A DNA stretch of 6,560 nt from Methanothrix sp. (GCA_003162615.1 PMNG01000015.1:2903-9462), one strand, 5' to 3'. Shown: positions 1 through 5,706, counted from the first letter of the stretch. A program made the numbers and translations. The notes: generated by a model from the sequence alone, not told the origin.

Positions 1-552
1 GAGGAGGCTGGCAGCGTCATAATAACCAGAGTCTCCCCTGAGCAGCTCCAGGTCCTGAAGGAGACAAAGCTTCCACCTGGGAGCGTTCTGGACCACAACC
101 CGAGAGCCAGGACGGTTGTATTGAGGGCCGGGAAGAAGAAGCAGGGACGAGGCAAGGTGGGCATACTGGCCGCTGGCACAGCGGATATTCCCGTTGCAGA
201 GGAGGCCAAGGTTGTTGCCCAGGAGATGGGCTGCCAGGTCGTCTCAGAGTACGATGTCGGCGTGGCCGGGATTCACAGGCTCTTTCCCTGTCTGGAGAAG
301 ATGATTGACGTTGATGCAATGGTAGTCGCTGCCGGCAGGGAGGGAACACTTCCTGCAGTGGTGGCCGGCATCCTGGACGCTCCTGTGATAGGCCTGCCCG
401 TCTCAACAGGCTATGGAGTGGGCGGCAATGGCATTGCAGCGCTGATGTCCATGCTGCAATCCTGCTCTGTACTGACCGTTGTAAACATAGACGCAGGCTT
501 CGTGGCTGGCGCTTACGCTGCCAAAATATCGATGCTCAGGGCCGATCATTAA
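1..552 (+). CDS. larB: LarB, pyridinium-3,5-biscarboxylate mononucleotide synthase (3' part)
   Basis: The frame is open from the first base to a TAA at 550-552, giving 183 residues; the N-terminal part lies outside the window. LarB carboxylates and hydrolyses nicotinate adenine dinucleotide in the first step of nickel-pincer nucleotide synthesis (known for the family). Recognition rests on the PurE-like domain: GILAAGTADIPVAEEA at window residues 54-69, the VAAGREGTLPAVVAGILDAP block near 108-127, PVSTGYGVGGNGIAALMSMLQSC ending at residue 155, and VVNIDAGF near 160-167. The Cys of LQSC sits 28 residues from the end, which fits the catalytic Cys221 of the 246-residue Lactiplantibacillus protein (inferred by position). 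The older name for the family is circadian phase modifier CpmA. The TTG at 121 is an internal codon, not the start. No larC or larE is visible. It converges with cbiO. Confidence 0.93.
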   Translation, partial: EEAGSVIITRVSPEQLQVLKETKLPPGSVLDHNPRARTVVLRAGKKKQGRGKVGILAAGTADIPVAEEAKVVAQEMGCQVVSEYDVGVAGIHRLFPCLEKMIDVDAMVVAAGREGTLPAVVAGILDAPVIGLPVSTGYGVGGNGIAALMSMLQSCSVLTVVNIDAGFVAGAYAAKISMLRADH

Positions 553-581
553 TAATTGATCGTTAATTATAAAACCTATCC

Positions 582-596
582 GGAAAAGTATTTATA
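582..596 (+). promoter_or_regulatory. Orphan archaeal TATA box with purine-rich BRE
   Basis: A purine stretch, GGAAAAG, is followed by TATTTATA (589-596), close to the archaeal BRE/TATA consensus. It lies downstream of the larB stop and faces no annotated + strand gene; the next gene, cbiO, is on the other strand. A start about 27 nt after the box centre falls at about 620, the first base of the hairpin at 620-668. The box may be chance in AT-rich DNA. Confidence 0.35.
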
Positions 597-619
597 CGAA
601 CAAAAGGGTTTGGAGATTC

Positions 620-668
620 GAGCGGGTACACTCATCTTTTTTACTAACCCCCACTCCCCTACCCGCTC
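620..668 (+). ncRNA. Candidate small hairpin RNA or 3'-end structure
   Basis: GAGCGGGTA (620-628) and TACCCGCTC (660-668) form a perfect 9-bp inverted repeat around a 31-nt loop that holds a T6 run and a C-rich stretch. The stem starts where the TATA box at 589-596 predicts transcription to begin. It could be a small RNA, a 3' structure of the larB transcript, or an element acting on both convergent transcripts. No known RNA family was recognised, and no expression evidence is available. Confidence 0.25.
637..642 (+). terminator. T6 tract, possible larB terminator
   Basis: A run of six T lies 85 nt after the larB stop. Archaeal RNA polymerase often terminates at such U-rich runs without a hairpin. 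It is the longest T run on the + strand between larB and the convergent cbiO. It sits in the loop of the 620-668 inverted repeat. Confidence 0.35.
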
Positions 669-780
669 CATTCTTATGGTCAATACTGGCTTATAATACA
701 TGAATGAATGACTAATATAATATGAATGCAATATCCGATTTAAGGCTGGCCCAATAGAGACTGCCTAATTATCAAGCCAA

Positions 781-1965
781 TTATTTTTCAGGATCATTGG
801 GAACAGATGCATTGAGGACAGATACCTGAATCTTCGCCCCCCATTCATCGCAGTAGGCCTCTATCCGACGCATAGCGTGTTCGACCATGCCTCCAGAGGT
901 CATTATCAGCGAGCTTTGGCCGGTCGTTGCCTTGAGAATGGATTTGTCTATGACCCCGAAGGTGAAGTCCAAACGGATCTTCTCTCTCTCCGCCGTCATC
1001 TTGGCACTGGTCCCCATGGCGCCAACATATTTGGCGGACCCTGAATCCAGAAAAGATCGTATCTCCTTAAGGTCGGCGCGGTCTACGTTGTACAGATAGA
1101 TCTTGCCTGGACTGACTTTTGGACAGCCTACCTTAGCCCTTGTCTCCAGCATGTTGGTAAGCTCAAGGATGTTCCTTGGCGGTCGGTCTCCATCCAAAAC
1201 CCCTCTTCCCTTTAGCTCCTGGTAGATCTCCATCACAGCGGGCAGCTTCATGCGAGCCTTGCTCACTAACCCGTGATCGGCAAAGACCGCTGACGGCGGA
1301 CCGTAGTGAAGGAGTTTGCCGTCTTCCATGAGCAGGACCAGGTCTGCCCAGCGGTATGCCAGCTCAACGTCATGGGTGGAGATGATCATTGTCTTCCCGC
1401 TGCTGTTCAGCTCGTCCAGCATCTCCATGATCTCCTCTGAGCCTGCCGGGTCAAGGTTGGATGTGGGCTCGTCCAGGATCATCACATCAGGCTCCATGGC
1501 GAGGACACCGGCTATTGCCACCCGCTTCTTCTCACCGCCGCTCAGATGGTGAGGCGGTCGGCTCTCGAAGCCGGATAGGCCGACGTAGCTCAAGGCGTAG
1601 CTCACGTACCGCTCTGTCTTGTCCTTGGGATATCCCAGGTTGACCGGGCCGAAAGCTACATCCTGGTAGACCGTGGGGGCGAAGAGCTGATCATCTGGGT
1701 TCTGGAACACTAAACCCACCTTTCGCCTTACGTTCCTCAAAGAAGGAGAATCGTACTTCATAGGCTGGCCATTGAAGTACACCTCCCCGGATGTAGGGCG
1801 AAGAATGCCATTGAACATCAGCATGAGAGTGGATTTTCCTGCTCCGTTGGGGCCAACCAGAGCGATCTTTTTGCCTTCTTCTACGGTCGTGCTCAATCCT
1901 CGCAGAGCCTCCGGACCATCCGAGTAGGAGTATCGAACATTCCTTGCTTCTAGGATGCTGGCCAT
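781..1965 (-). CDS. cbiO: Cobalt ECF transporter ATPase CbiO with C-terminal extension
   Basis: CbiO hydrolyses ATP on the cytoplasmic side of the CbiMNQO complex to drive Co2+ uptake. All ABC motifs are present: Walker A GPNGAGKST (38-46), Q-loop VFQNPDDQLF around Q88 (typical of ECF ATPases), signature LSGGEKKR (141-148), Walker B VMILDEPT (161-168), D-loop SNLD (169-172) and switch His198 (STHD). The start is ATG; GAGG lies 5 nt upstream and overlaps the cbiQ stop, and the genes are 7 nt apart. The protein has 394 residues against roughly 250-290 for usual CbiO. Residues from about 278 form an extra region of about 115 residues, with CPKVSPGKIYLYNVDRADLK, KIRLDFTFGVIDKSILK and SSLIMTSGGMVEHAMRRIEA. 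It looks like a compact alpha/beta domain that I do not recognise. It is the last gene of the operon. Confidence 0.93.
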   Translation of the reverse strand: MASILEARNVRYSYSDGPEALRGLSTTVEEGKKIALVGPNGAGKSTLMLMFNGILRPTSGEVYFNGQPMKYDSPSLRNVRRKVGLVFQNPDDQLFAPTVYQDVAFGPVNLGYPKDKTERYVSYALSYVGLSGFESRPPHHLSGGEKKRVAIAGVLAMEPDVMILDEPTSNLDPAGSEEIMEMLDELNSSGKTMIISTHDVELAYRWADLVLLMEDGKLLHYGPPSAVFADHGLVSKARMKLPAVMEIYQELKGRGVLDGDRPPRNILELTNMLETRAKVGCPKVSPGKIYLYNVDRADLKEIRSFLDSGSAKYVGAMGTSAKMTAEREKIRLDFTFGVIDKSILKATTGQSSLIMTSGGMVEHAMRRIEAYCDEWGAKIQVSVLNASVPNDPEK

Positions 1966-1972
1966 GAAAACC

Positions 1973-2755
1973 TCATATTAGCCTTAGATCCCTTGTTAAA
2001 AAGGCGATGGCTGCAACTGCGGCCAAATAGCCGATCACGGCCAGTGTGCCATGTAGCATAATTGGCGTTCGCCTTTCGAATACGTCCAGTCTCCCATCAT
2101 AGCAACGGGAGTCCATGGCCACCATCAAGCGCTCCCCCTGCTCCCAGGCTCGAAGGAAGAGTACACCGGAGAGCATGGAAAAGGAGTTGAAAGAGCCCCT
2201 GAGACTGGCGTGGCCCAGCCTCATGGTCTGAGCGCTGTTGATCATCATAGCCTGGTCCATCAGGACGAAGATGTACCTGTAGATCAACATCGAAAGCTCC
2301 AATAGAACATCCGGCAGCCTTAGGGACTTAAGTATGGAGAAGATCTCGATCATGGGTGTTGTGAGAGCTATAAAGAAGAGCGAGCTGGTGCCCCCTAAGG
2401 TTCTCGACAGCATGAGCAGAGCGATGTTTGCGCTATCTCGTCCTATCCCCAGCCCTAGACCGAAGGCCTGAAAGGCGATTATAGGCTCACCTGAGCCGGT
2501 GACGAAGAGAATGGCCAAAGAGCTGAATAGGACGAATGTCAGGGGCACTATAAGCAGCTTGCGGTAAAGCCGAACCGGAATTTTGGCGAGGAAGACGGTT
2601 ATCGCGCTCATGGTCAATGCAGCGATCAATGGTGCCACCGGGGACGGAGAAAAGACGCATAGAAGAATAGAGCCCAGGCCCAGCACGAGCTTGAGTCTTG
2701 GACTGACATCCCTCAAGGCGTTGGTCTGAGCATAATCGTCAAGAAGATCGTGCAT
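1973..2755 (-). CDS. cbiQ: Cobalt ECF transporter transmembrane coupling protein CbiQ
   Basis: CbiQ is the membrane T component that links the CbiM/CbiN substrate unit to the CbiO ATPase. It has 260 residues, normal for the family. Hydrophobic segments lie near residues 21-36, 38-57, 66-87, 108-131, 150-170 and 236-254. Family landmarks are the N-terminal YAQTNALRDVSPRLKL, SRTLGG (117-122), LIYRYIFVLMDQA (157-169), AQTMRLG (175-181) and AMDSRCYDG (203-211). The last two match the cytoplasmic coupling-helix motifs that contact the ATPase grooves. The second reads SRCY where many T components have ARGY; I believe this is common in archaeal CbiQ. The ATG start has only a weak purine-rich site (GAGAC) and lies 14 nt after the cbiN stop, so translation may depend on coupling. 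Confidence 0.93.
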   Translation of the reverse strand: MHDLLDDYAQTNALRDVSPRLKLVLGLGSILLCVFSPSPVAPLIAALTMSAITVFLAKIPVRLYRKLLIVPLTFVLFSSLAILFVTGSGEPIIAFQAFGLGLGIGRDSANIALLMLSRTLGGTSSLFFIALTTPMIEIFSILKSLRLPDVLLELSMLIYRYIFVLMDQAMMINSAQTMRLGHASLRGSFNSFSMLSGVLFLRAWEQGERLMVAMDSRCYDGRLDVFERRTPIMLHGTLAVIGYLAAVAAIAFLTRDLRLI

Positions 2756-2769
2756 GGGACGTCTCTATC

Positions 2770-3048
2770 TCACTCTCTAGTAGCCTTCTTTCTTTTTACG
2801 GAATCAAAGAAGTAGCCCAGGAGCAAGCCACCAATTCCTGCTTGTAAGCTGAATAGAAGGCGCTCCTCTTCAGAGTTGGGATGCCAGAGCGAATCCAGCC
2901 AGGGATGATAGGACCCTCCGGTCAAGCCTGATATCACGCCCCCAGCTTGATCGTCGCTACCGGTTAAACCCTGAACGCTGGCAGAGGCAATGAAGGCAAT
3001 AGACCCAAACAATAGACCAAGAACGATCATGAGGTTGAGTCTATTCAC
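2770..3048 (-). CDS. cbiN: Cobalt transport protein CbiN
   Basis: CbiN is a small membrane subunit that works with CbiM to insert Co2+ during transport. It has 92 residues and two membrane segments (about 6-25 and 64-81) flanking an extracytoplasmic loop, with a basic tail (KRKKATRE). Like enteric CbiN it has GSDDQA (30-35; GSDGEA in Salmonella), HPWLDSLWHPNSEEER (48-63; compare KPWFQPLYEPASGEIE) and LLFSLQ (64-69). The start is GTG and overlaps the cbiM stop as GTGA (3045-3048). AGAGGT at 3055-3060 is a good ribosome site and supports this start over the internal ATG at codon 7. CbiN separates cobalt (Cbi) systems from most nickel (Nik) ones. Confidence 0.93.
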   Translation of the reverse strand: MNRLNLMIVLGLLFGSIAFIASASVQGLTGSDDQAGGVISGLTGGSYHPWLDSLWHPNSEEERLLFSLQAGIGGLLLGYFFDSVKRKKATRE

Positions 3049-3737
3049 GCTGAAACCTCTCGGAGTTTCTGTACCGCTTTCAGGGACACGACGTTCAGCC
3101 TCACTAGGACATCAGACCGGGAGTGGAGGATGTATTTGAACATTAAGGAGGTTACGGCTCCTTCCACAATGGCCAAGGGGATCTGAGTAACAGCGAAGAT
3201 GGCCATGAAAGCCTTAAAAGACGTTAGGACGCCAGTAGCCGCCGGAAAGGCCAGAGCTAGCTGAAGGGAAGTGACAACATAAGTGGCTAGGTCTGCAAGG
3301 GCTGCGGCCATGAATACAGCAAAATAAAGATTCAGGCCGGCCTTCATGGCTCCCTTGTAGACGACGTAGCCTGCCAGGGGGCCAGCTATGCCCATTGAGA
3401 AGACGTTTGCACCTAGAGTAGTCAAGCCGCCATGAGCTAGGAAGAGCGCCTGGTAGACAAGAACTACAATCGTTATCACCGAAGTAATTCCAGGGCCGAA
3501 CAGGATTGACCCTAAGCCGGTGCCGGTGGGATGCGAGCAGCTTCCGCTTACAGAAGGGAGCTTGAGCGAGGAGAGGACGAAGATAAAGGCCCCTGATACG
3601 GCCAGCAATGGCAGAGTCTCCCGACGGGCTTTGACAAGCTTGCTCATGACGTGAACTCCATACGCCACCACTGGTAGTGAAAGCCCAAACCAGATCTCCC
3701 ACCAGGGATGAGGCAGGAACCCCTCCATTATGTGCAC
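3045..3737 (-). CDS. cbiM: Cobalt ECF transporter substrate-binding protein CbiM
   Basis: CbiM is the membrane subunit that binds Co2+. It has 230 residues and several hydrophobic helices. It is close to Salmonella CbiM over its length: MHIMEGFLP at 1-9, SGAFIFVLSSLK (48-59), GSCSHPTGTGLG (65-76), ILFGPG (78-83), LAHGGLTTLGANVFSMG (100-116), ADLATYVVTSLQLALAFP (148-165) and VTQIPLAIVEG (183-193). In the related NikM structure, the free N-terminus, His2 and the His of SHPTG hold the metal; here these are His2 and His69. The codons are GTG CAC ATA ATG, so GTG at 3735-3737 must be the start. Starting at the ATG would lose His2, and no signal peptide precedes it. GGTG at 3743-3746 is a modest ribosome site. 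It is first in cbiMNQO. Confidence 0.95.
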   Translation of the reverse strand: MHIMEGFLPHPWWEIWFGLSLPVVAYGVHVMSKLVKARRETLPLLAVSGAFIFVLSSLKLPSVSGSCSHPTGTGLGSILFGPGITSVITIVVLVYQALFLAHGGLTTLGANVFSMGIAGPLAGYVVYKGAMKAGLNLYFAVFMAAALADLATYVVTSLQLALAFPAATGVLTSFKAFMAIFAVTQIPLAIVEGAVTSLMFKYILHSRSDVLVRLNVVSLKAVQKLREVSA

Positions 3738-3769
3738 GACAACACCACAACCGAAGAGGAAAATAATGC

Positions 3770-3777
3770 CATATAAA
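3770..3777 (-). promoter_or_regulatory. TATA box of the cbiMNQO operon
   Basis: On the - strand this reads TTTATATG, near the archaeal TATA consensus. A start about 27 nt from the box centre would be near 3746, leaving a leader of only about 9 nt before the cbiM GTG. Such a leader is too short for a riboswitch, and no cobalamin riboswitch elements are visible, so control would have to act on transcription. Confidence 0.5.
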
Positions 3778-3803
3778 GTTATCTTGATTAGAGACCAAAA
3801 AAG

Positions 3804-3811
3804 TTTAATTG
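3804..3811 (+). promoter_or_regulatory. Possible TATA box for the structured RNA
   Basis: TTTAATTG follows an A-rich purine run (AAAAAAG), giving a reasonable BRE/TATA on the + strand. The predicted start is about 3830-3835, which matches the first base of the longest closing stem of the folded block (3831). It diverges from the cbiM TATA box about 30 bp away. The box is weaker than the cbiM and xseA boxes. Confidence 0.3.
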
Positions 3812-3830
3812 ATTTATCGTGTATTCCTTT

Positions 3831-4024
3831 TCGTCACGATTTCGAAGCCTAGCGGAGGTCTGAAAGCCTCTGGTTCAAGGCATTGGGAATCCTCGCACCG
3901 ATGGTGACGACCTTGGCCCTTCAGACATACGCCGAAAAGGTCGAGCCGGGTTCTTCTGGGAGCCCGAGCGAAGATTTGCAGGCTACTGCCCGGGACTAGC
4001 AGCTCCTTAGAGTCGGCCGATTTT
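3831..4024 (+). ncRNA. Candidate structured non-coding RNA, unrecognised family
   Basis: This G+C-rich block sits in an AT-rich divergent spacer and lacks a convincing ORF. Pairings seen on the + strand: TCGTCAC (3831-3837) with GTGACGA (3904-3910), extended past a G-G mismatch by ATT/GAT; TCTGAA (3859-3864) with TTCAGA (3920-3925); CAAGG (3876-3880) with CCTTG (3911-3915); CATTGG (3881-3886) with CCGATG (3898-3903); GCCGA (3931-3935) with TCGGC (4013-4017); GAGC (3943-3946) with GCTC (4002-4005); CGGGTTC (3947-3953) with GAGCCCG (3960-3966); GCAG (3978-3981) with CTGC (3986-3989). Three stems contain a G-U pair that would be A-C on the other strand, so the fold favours + strand RNA. The 5'-most stem crosses two others, giving a pseudoknot or two states. 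A T4 run ends it. It resembles neither RNase P RNA nor SRP RNA. It may be a free RNA or a long xseA leader. Confidence 0.35.
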
Positions 4025-4152
4025 GCCAAGAACAATCGATCCGTCTATCATCCCGCTCTGCTATAACCGCAAACCTGCTAGTCTGGTCAAGGAAACTAGA
4101 CAGATAAGATCTCAGACAATTAGCATCCACTTTCGGCCTGCCTTAAGAGATG
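4025..4152. other. Spacer before the xseA promoter, nothing recognised
   Basis: This stretch joins the structured block to the xseA promoter. The xseA frame stays open through it without an ATG or a family-like sequence. I see no clear hairpin, repeat or RNA gene. Confidence 0.4.
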
Positions 4153-4160
4153 TTAAATAT
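4153..4160 (+). promoter_or_regulatory. TATA box of xseAB
   Basis: TTAAATAT is a near-consensus archaeal TATA box. Its centre lies about 28 nt before the TTG at 4185, the distance expected for a leaderless transcript. This independently supports the family-based xseA start and argues against a start further upstream. Confidence 0.55.
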
Positions 4161-4184
4161 GCTACACGCCTAAAAAGAAATACC

Positions 4185-5378
4185 TTGACCCAGATATTCA
4201 CAGTCTCAGAGCTGACCGAAAGGATAAAAGAGCGCCTGGATTCGGACCTCCGGTTGCACGACCTGTGGGCTCGGGGAGAGCTGTCCAATGTAGTGAACCA
4301 CCGCTCAGGCCACAGGTACTTCACCCTCAAGGATAAGGATTCTCAGCTCTCATGCGCCCTATTTCGGAACTACGGGGTGCGTCTTGGCTTCGAGCTGAAG
4401 GACGGCCAGAACGTCCAGGTCTTCGGAGACGTGGAGGTTTACCGTCCAAGAGGACAGGTGCAACTTGTAGTTCGAGGAATCAGGCTCGATTCCGGTCTGG
4501 GATTCCGGCACCAGGAGCTGGAGAGGCTCAAGCAGAAGCTTGCGGCAGAGGGCCTTTTCGATGCTGAGCGCAAGAGGTCCCTGCCCAGGTACCCGTCCAG
4601 AATCGGCATAGTGACATCTCCGGATGGAGCAGCTCTCAGGGATGTGCTCAGCATCATAGGCTCCTATCCAGCCAGGATTATACTGTCACCGGCTCAGGTC
4701 CAGGGCGACGGAGCACCTGAAAGCATATCGTTGGCCGTAAAGTCGCTCCAAGGCAGGGCTGATGTTGTCATAGTCTGCCGGGGAGGTGGATCGGCTGAGG
4801 ATCTGTGGGGTTTCAATCACGAAATTGTAGCCAGGGCCATCTTCGAATGTGACTCTCCGGTTATCTCGGCTATAGGCCACGAGACCGACATCACAATAGC
4901 GGATTTCGTAGCCGATGTAAGGGCACCAACTCCGACAGCGGCTGCGGAGATGGCAGTTCCCGATGTCGCGGAGCTGAAAAGTCATCTCGACCTCGTCGAA
5001 TCCAGGATGGTCAGGTCACTGTGGTCCAGTCTAGAGCGCAAACAAGAACGTCTGGAATACCTTCAGCGGAGCCTCTCAGCCCGGAGAATGTACGCCCAGC
5101 TCGCCGAGCACCGGCAGCGTCTGGACGACCTGGCCGAGCACCTGGAATCAGCCCAAAGGACCAGGTTGGATATTCTGAAGAACAGACTTGCTCTTGCGGA
5201 GAGCGGGCTAGATTCGGTTAGCCCATTGGCCACTCTGTCCCGCGGATATTCCATCGCTCGATCCCCAGATGGACGACTGATCCTCAGTGCTGAGGATGTC
5301 GCACCTGGGAATGTCGTAGAGCTGATCCTGGCAGATGGAAAGCTGAAGTGCAAGGTATTGGAAAAGATGCAAAAGTAA
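4185..5378 (+). CDS. xseA: Exodeoxyribonuclease VII large subunit XseA
   Basis: XseA is the catalytic subunit of exonuclease VII, which degrades single-stranded DNA from both ends. From the TTG at 4185 it has 397 residues, normal for the family. Order: an N-terminal OB fold, about 1-105, with FTVSELTERIKE, GELSNV and SGHRYFTLKD; the catalytic domain with RIGIVTSPDGAALRDVL (139-155), CRGGGSAEDLWGFN (198-211), AIGHETDITIADF (229-241) and VRAPTPTAAAE (245-255); a long charged helical or coiled-coil part (about 256-346); and the C-terminal LATLSRGYSIA followed by an ADGKLKCKV strand. The frame is open 54 codons further up to a TTG at 4023, but that extension has no family similarity. The chosen start puts FTVSEL at the usual place and suits a leaderless mRNA. 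No Shine-Dalgarno site is seen. It is followed 18 nt later by xseB. Confidence 0.94.
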   Translation: MTQIFTVSELTERIKERLDSDLRLHDLWARGELSNVVNHRSGHRYFTLKDKDSQLSCALFRNYGVRLGFELKDGQNVQVFGDVEVYRPRGQVQLVVRGIRLDSGLGFRHQELERLKQKLAAEGLFDAERKRSLPRYPSRIGIVTSPDGAALRDVLSIIGSYPARIILSPAQVQGDGAPESISLAVKSLQGRADVVIVCRGGGSAEDLWGFNHEIVARAIFECDSPVISAIGHETDITIADFVADVRAPTPTAAAEMAVPDVAELKSHLDLVESRMVRSLWSSLERKQERLEYLQRSLSARRMYAQLAEHRQRLDDLAEHLESAQRTRLDILKNRLALAESGLDSVSPLATLSRGYSIARSPDGRLILSAEDVAPGNVVELILADGKLKCKVLEKMQK

Positions 5379-5396
5379 AGAAGTTGAAGATTTAGG

Positions 5397-5615
5397 GTGT
5401 GTGGTGTTATTTCGAAGGACGATCTGAATTTGGAAGAAGCACTGGAGGATCTGGAGCAGATTGTCGCCCGGCTGGAGGACGGAAAGCTCTCGCTCGAAGA
5501 GAGCCTGGTTCTGTTTGAGCGCGGCATACGCTTGGTCAGGTTGTGCAGCGCAAGGCTTGAGAGCGCTGAGCAGAGGATTGAGAGCCTTACCGGAGAGCTT
5601 CCCGGTGATCTTTAG
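5397..5615 (+). CDS. xseB: Exodeoxyribonuclease VII small subunit XseB
   Basis: XseB is the small helical subunit that binds the XseA coiled-coil arm and is needed for active exonuclease VII. It has 72 residues, as expected. The core LNLEEALEDLEQIVARLEDG (10-29), LSLEESLVLFERGIRLVRLC (31-50) and ARLESAEQRIESL (52-64) matches the two-helix family pattern (EEaLerLEeIVerLE, LsLeeSl, AEqrI). The GTG start gives a short lead of nine residues before the core; a plain Shine-Dalgarno site is missing (only GAAGAT, then GGG next to the codon). An internal TTG before EEALEDLE would cut helix 1 and is less likely. The 18-nt gap after xseA indicates one transcript. Confidence 0.92.
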   Translation: MCGVISKDDLNLEEALEDLEQIVARLEDGKLSLEESLVLFERGIRLVRLCSARLESAEQRIESLTGELPGDL

Positions 5616-5618
5616 ACC

Positions 5619-5639
5619 GGAGGCAGGAGGCAGGAGGAT
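5619..5639 (+). repeat. Triple 7-nt repeat GGAGGCA
   Basis: GGAGGCA occurs at 5619-5625 and 5626-5632, then GGAGGAT at 5633-5639. Each unit holds a perfect Shine-Dalgarno core, but no gene starts at the right distance after it. It begins four bases after the xseB stop. It may be replication slippage, a ribosome-binding decoy, or chance purine-rich sequence. Confidence 0.6.
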
Positions 5640-5644
5640 AAGGC

Positions 5645-5670
5645 TTAAATACAATGTACTTTTTTATACA
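5645..5670 (+). promoter_or_regulatory. Two tandem TATA boxes upstream of trpB
   Basis: TTAAATAC (5645-5652) and TTTATACA (5663-5670) both fit the archaeal TATA pattern. They predict starts near 5675 and 5693. The second gives a short leader that just includes the Shine-Dalgarno site at 5698. The T6 run at 5660-5665 inside this region could also end the xseAB transcript. Confidence 0.45.
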
Positions 5671-5693
5671 TCATAGTACTAAACTATACATCA
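5654..5693 (+). promoter_or_regulatory. 20-bp tandem repeat, possible trpB operator
   Basis: Two adjoining 20-bp units (5654-5673 and 5674-5693) share GTACT at unit positions 3-7 and TATACATCA at positions 12-20, 14 of 20 bases identical. The period is close to two helical turns, so a protein would meet both on one face of the DNA. The first unit covers the proximal TATA box. The GTAC cores (TGTACT, AGTACT) recall the TGTACA TRP box bound by TrpY in Methanothermobacter; that link is inference. Confidence 0.4.
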
Positions 5694-5697
5694 GGCC

Positions 5698-5705
5698 GGT
5701 GATCC
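5698..5705 (+). promoter_or_regulatory. Strong Shine-Dalgarno site of trpB
   Basis: GGTGATCC is fully complementary to the archaeal 16S 3' end (GGATCACC). Aligned to the anti-SD, it leaves 7 nt before the TTG at 5707 and about 40 nt before the ATG at 5740, so it selects the TTG as start. Confidence 0.5.
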
Positions 5706-5706
5706 T

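Noticed and set aside
644..668. G-quadruplex on the - strand in the larB-cbiO spacer
   Set aside because: Only three G runs (GGG, GGGG, GGGGG) are close together; a fourth is missing.
611..670. tRNA or tRNA fragment suggested by the TCGAATCTCC-like sequence on the - strand and the terminal CCA on the + strand
   Set aside because: No acceptor, D or anticodon arm can be built around it.
3738..3769. Cobalamin riboswitch ahead of cbiM
   Set aside because: The predicted leader is only about 9 nt, no B12-box-like sequence is visible, and such riboswitches are not expected in archaea.
3859..3928. H/ACA guide RNA with the ACA at 3925-3927
   Set aside because: The upper stem ends only about 9 nt before ACA instead of 14-16, and no clear kink-turn pairs are seen.
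3864..4010. Short + strand frame with GIGNPRTDGDDLGP, recalling the GxGNPxxxDDGxGP motif of hydrogenase maturation proteases
   Set aside because: There is no start codon, the spacing is off by one, and the frame stops after 48 codons with no further similarity. It is probably coincidence, or at most a decayed remnant.
3814..4035. 73-residue open frame on the - strand across the structured block
   Set aside because: It starts at a TTG with no ribosome site, shows no recognisable domain, and overlaps stems that fit a + strand RNA. A small protein cannot be fully excluded.
4023..4184. 54-codon N-terminal extension of xseA
   Set aside because: The frame is open but unlike XseA N-termini, and the TATA box at 4153-4160 would start transcription after it.
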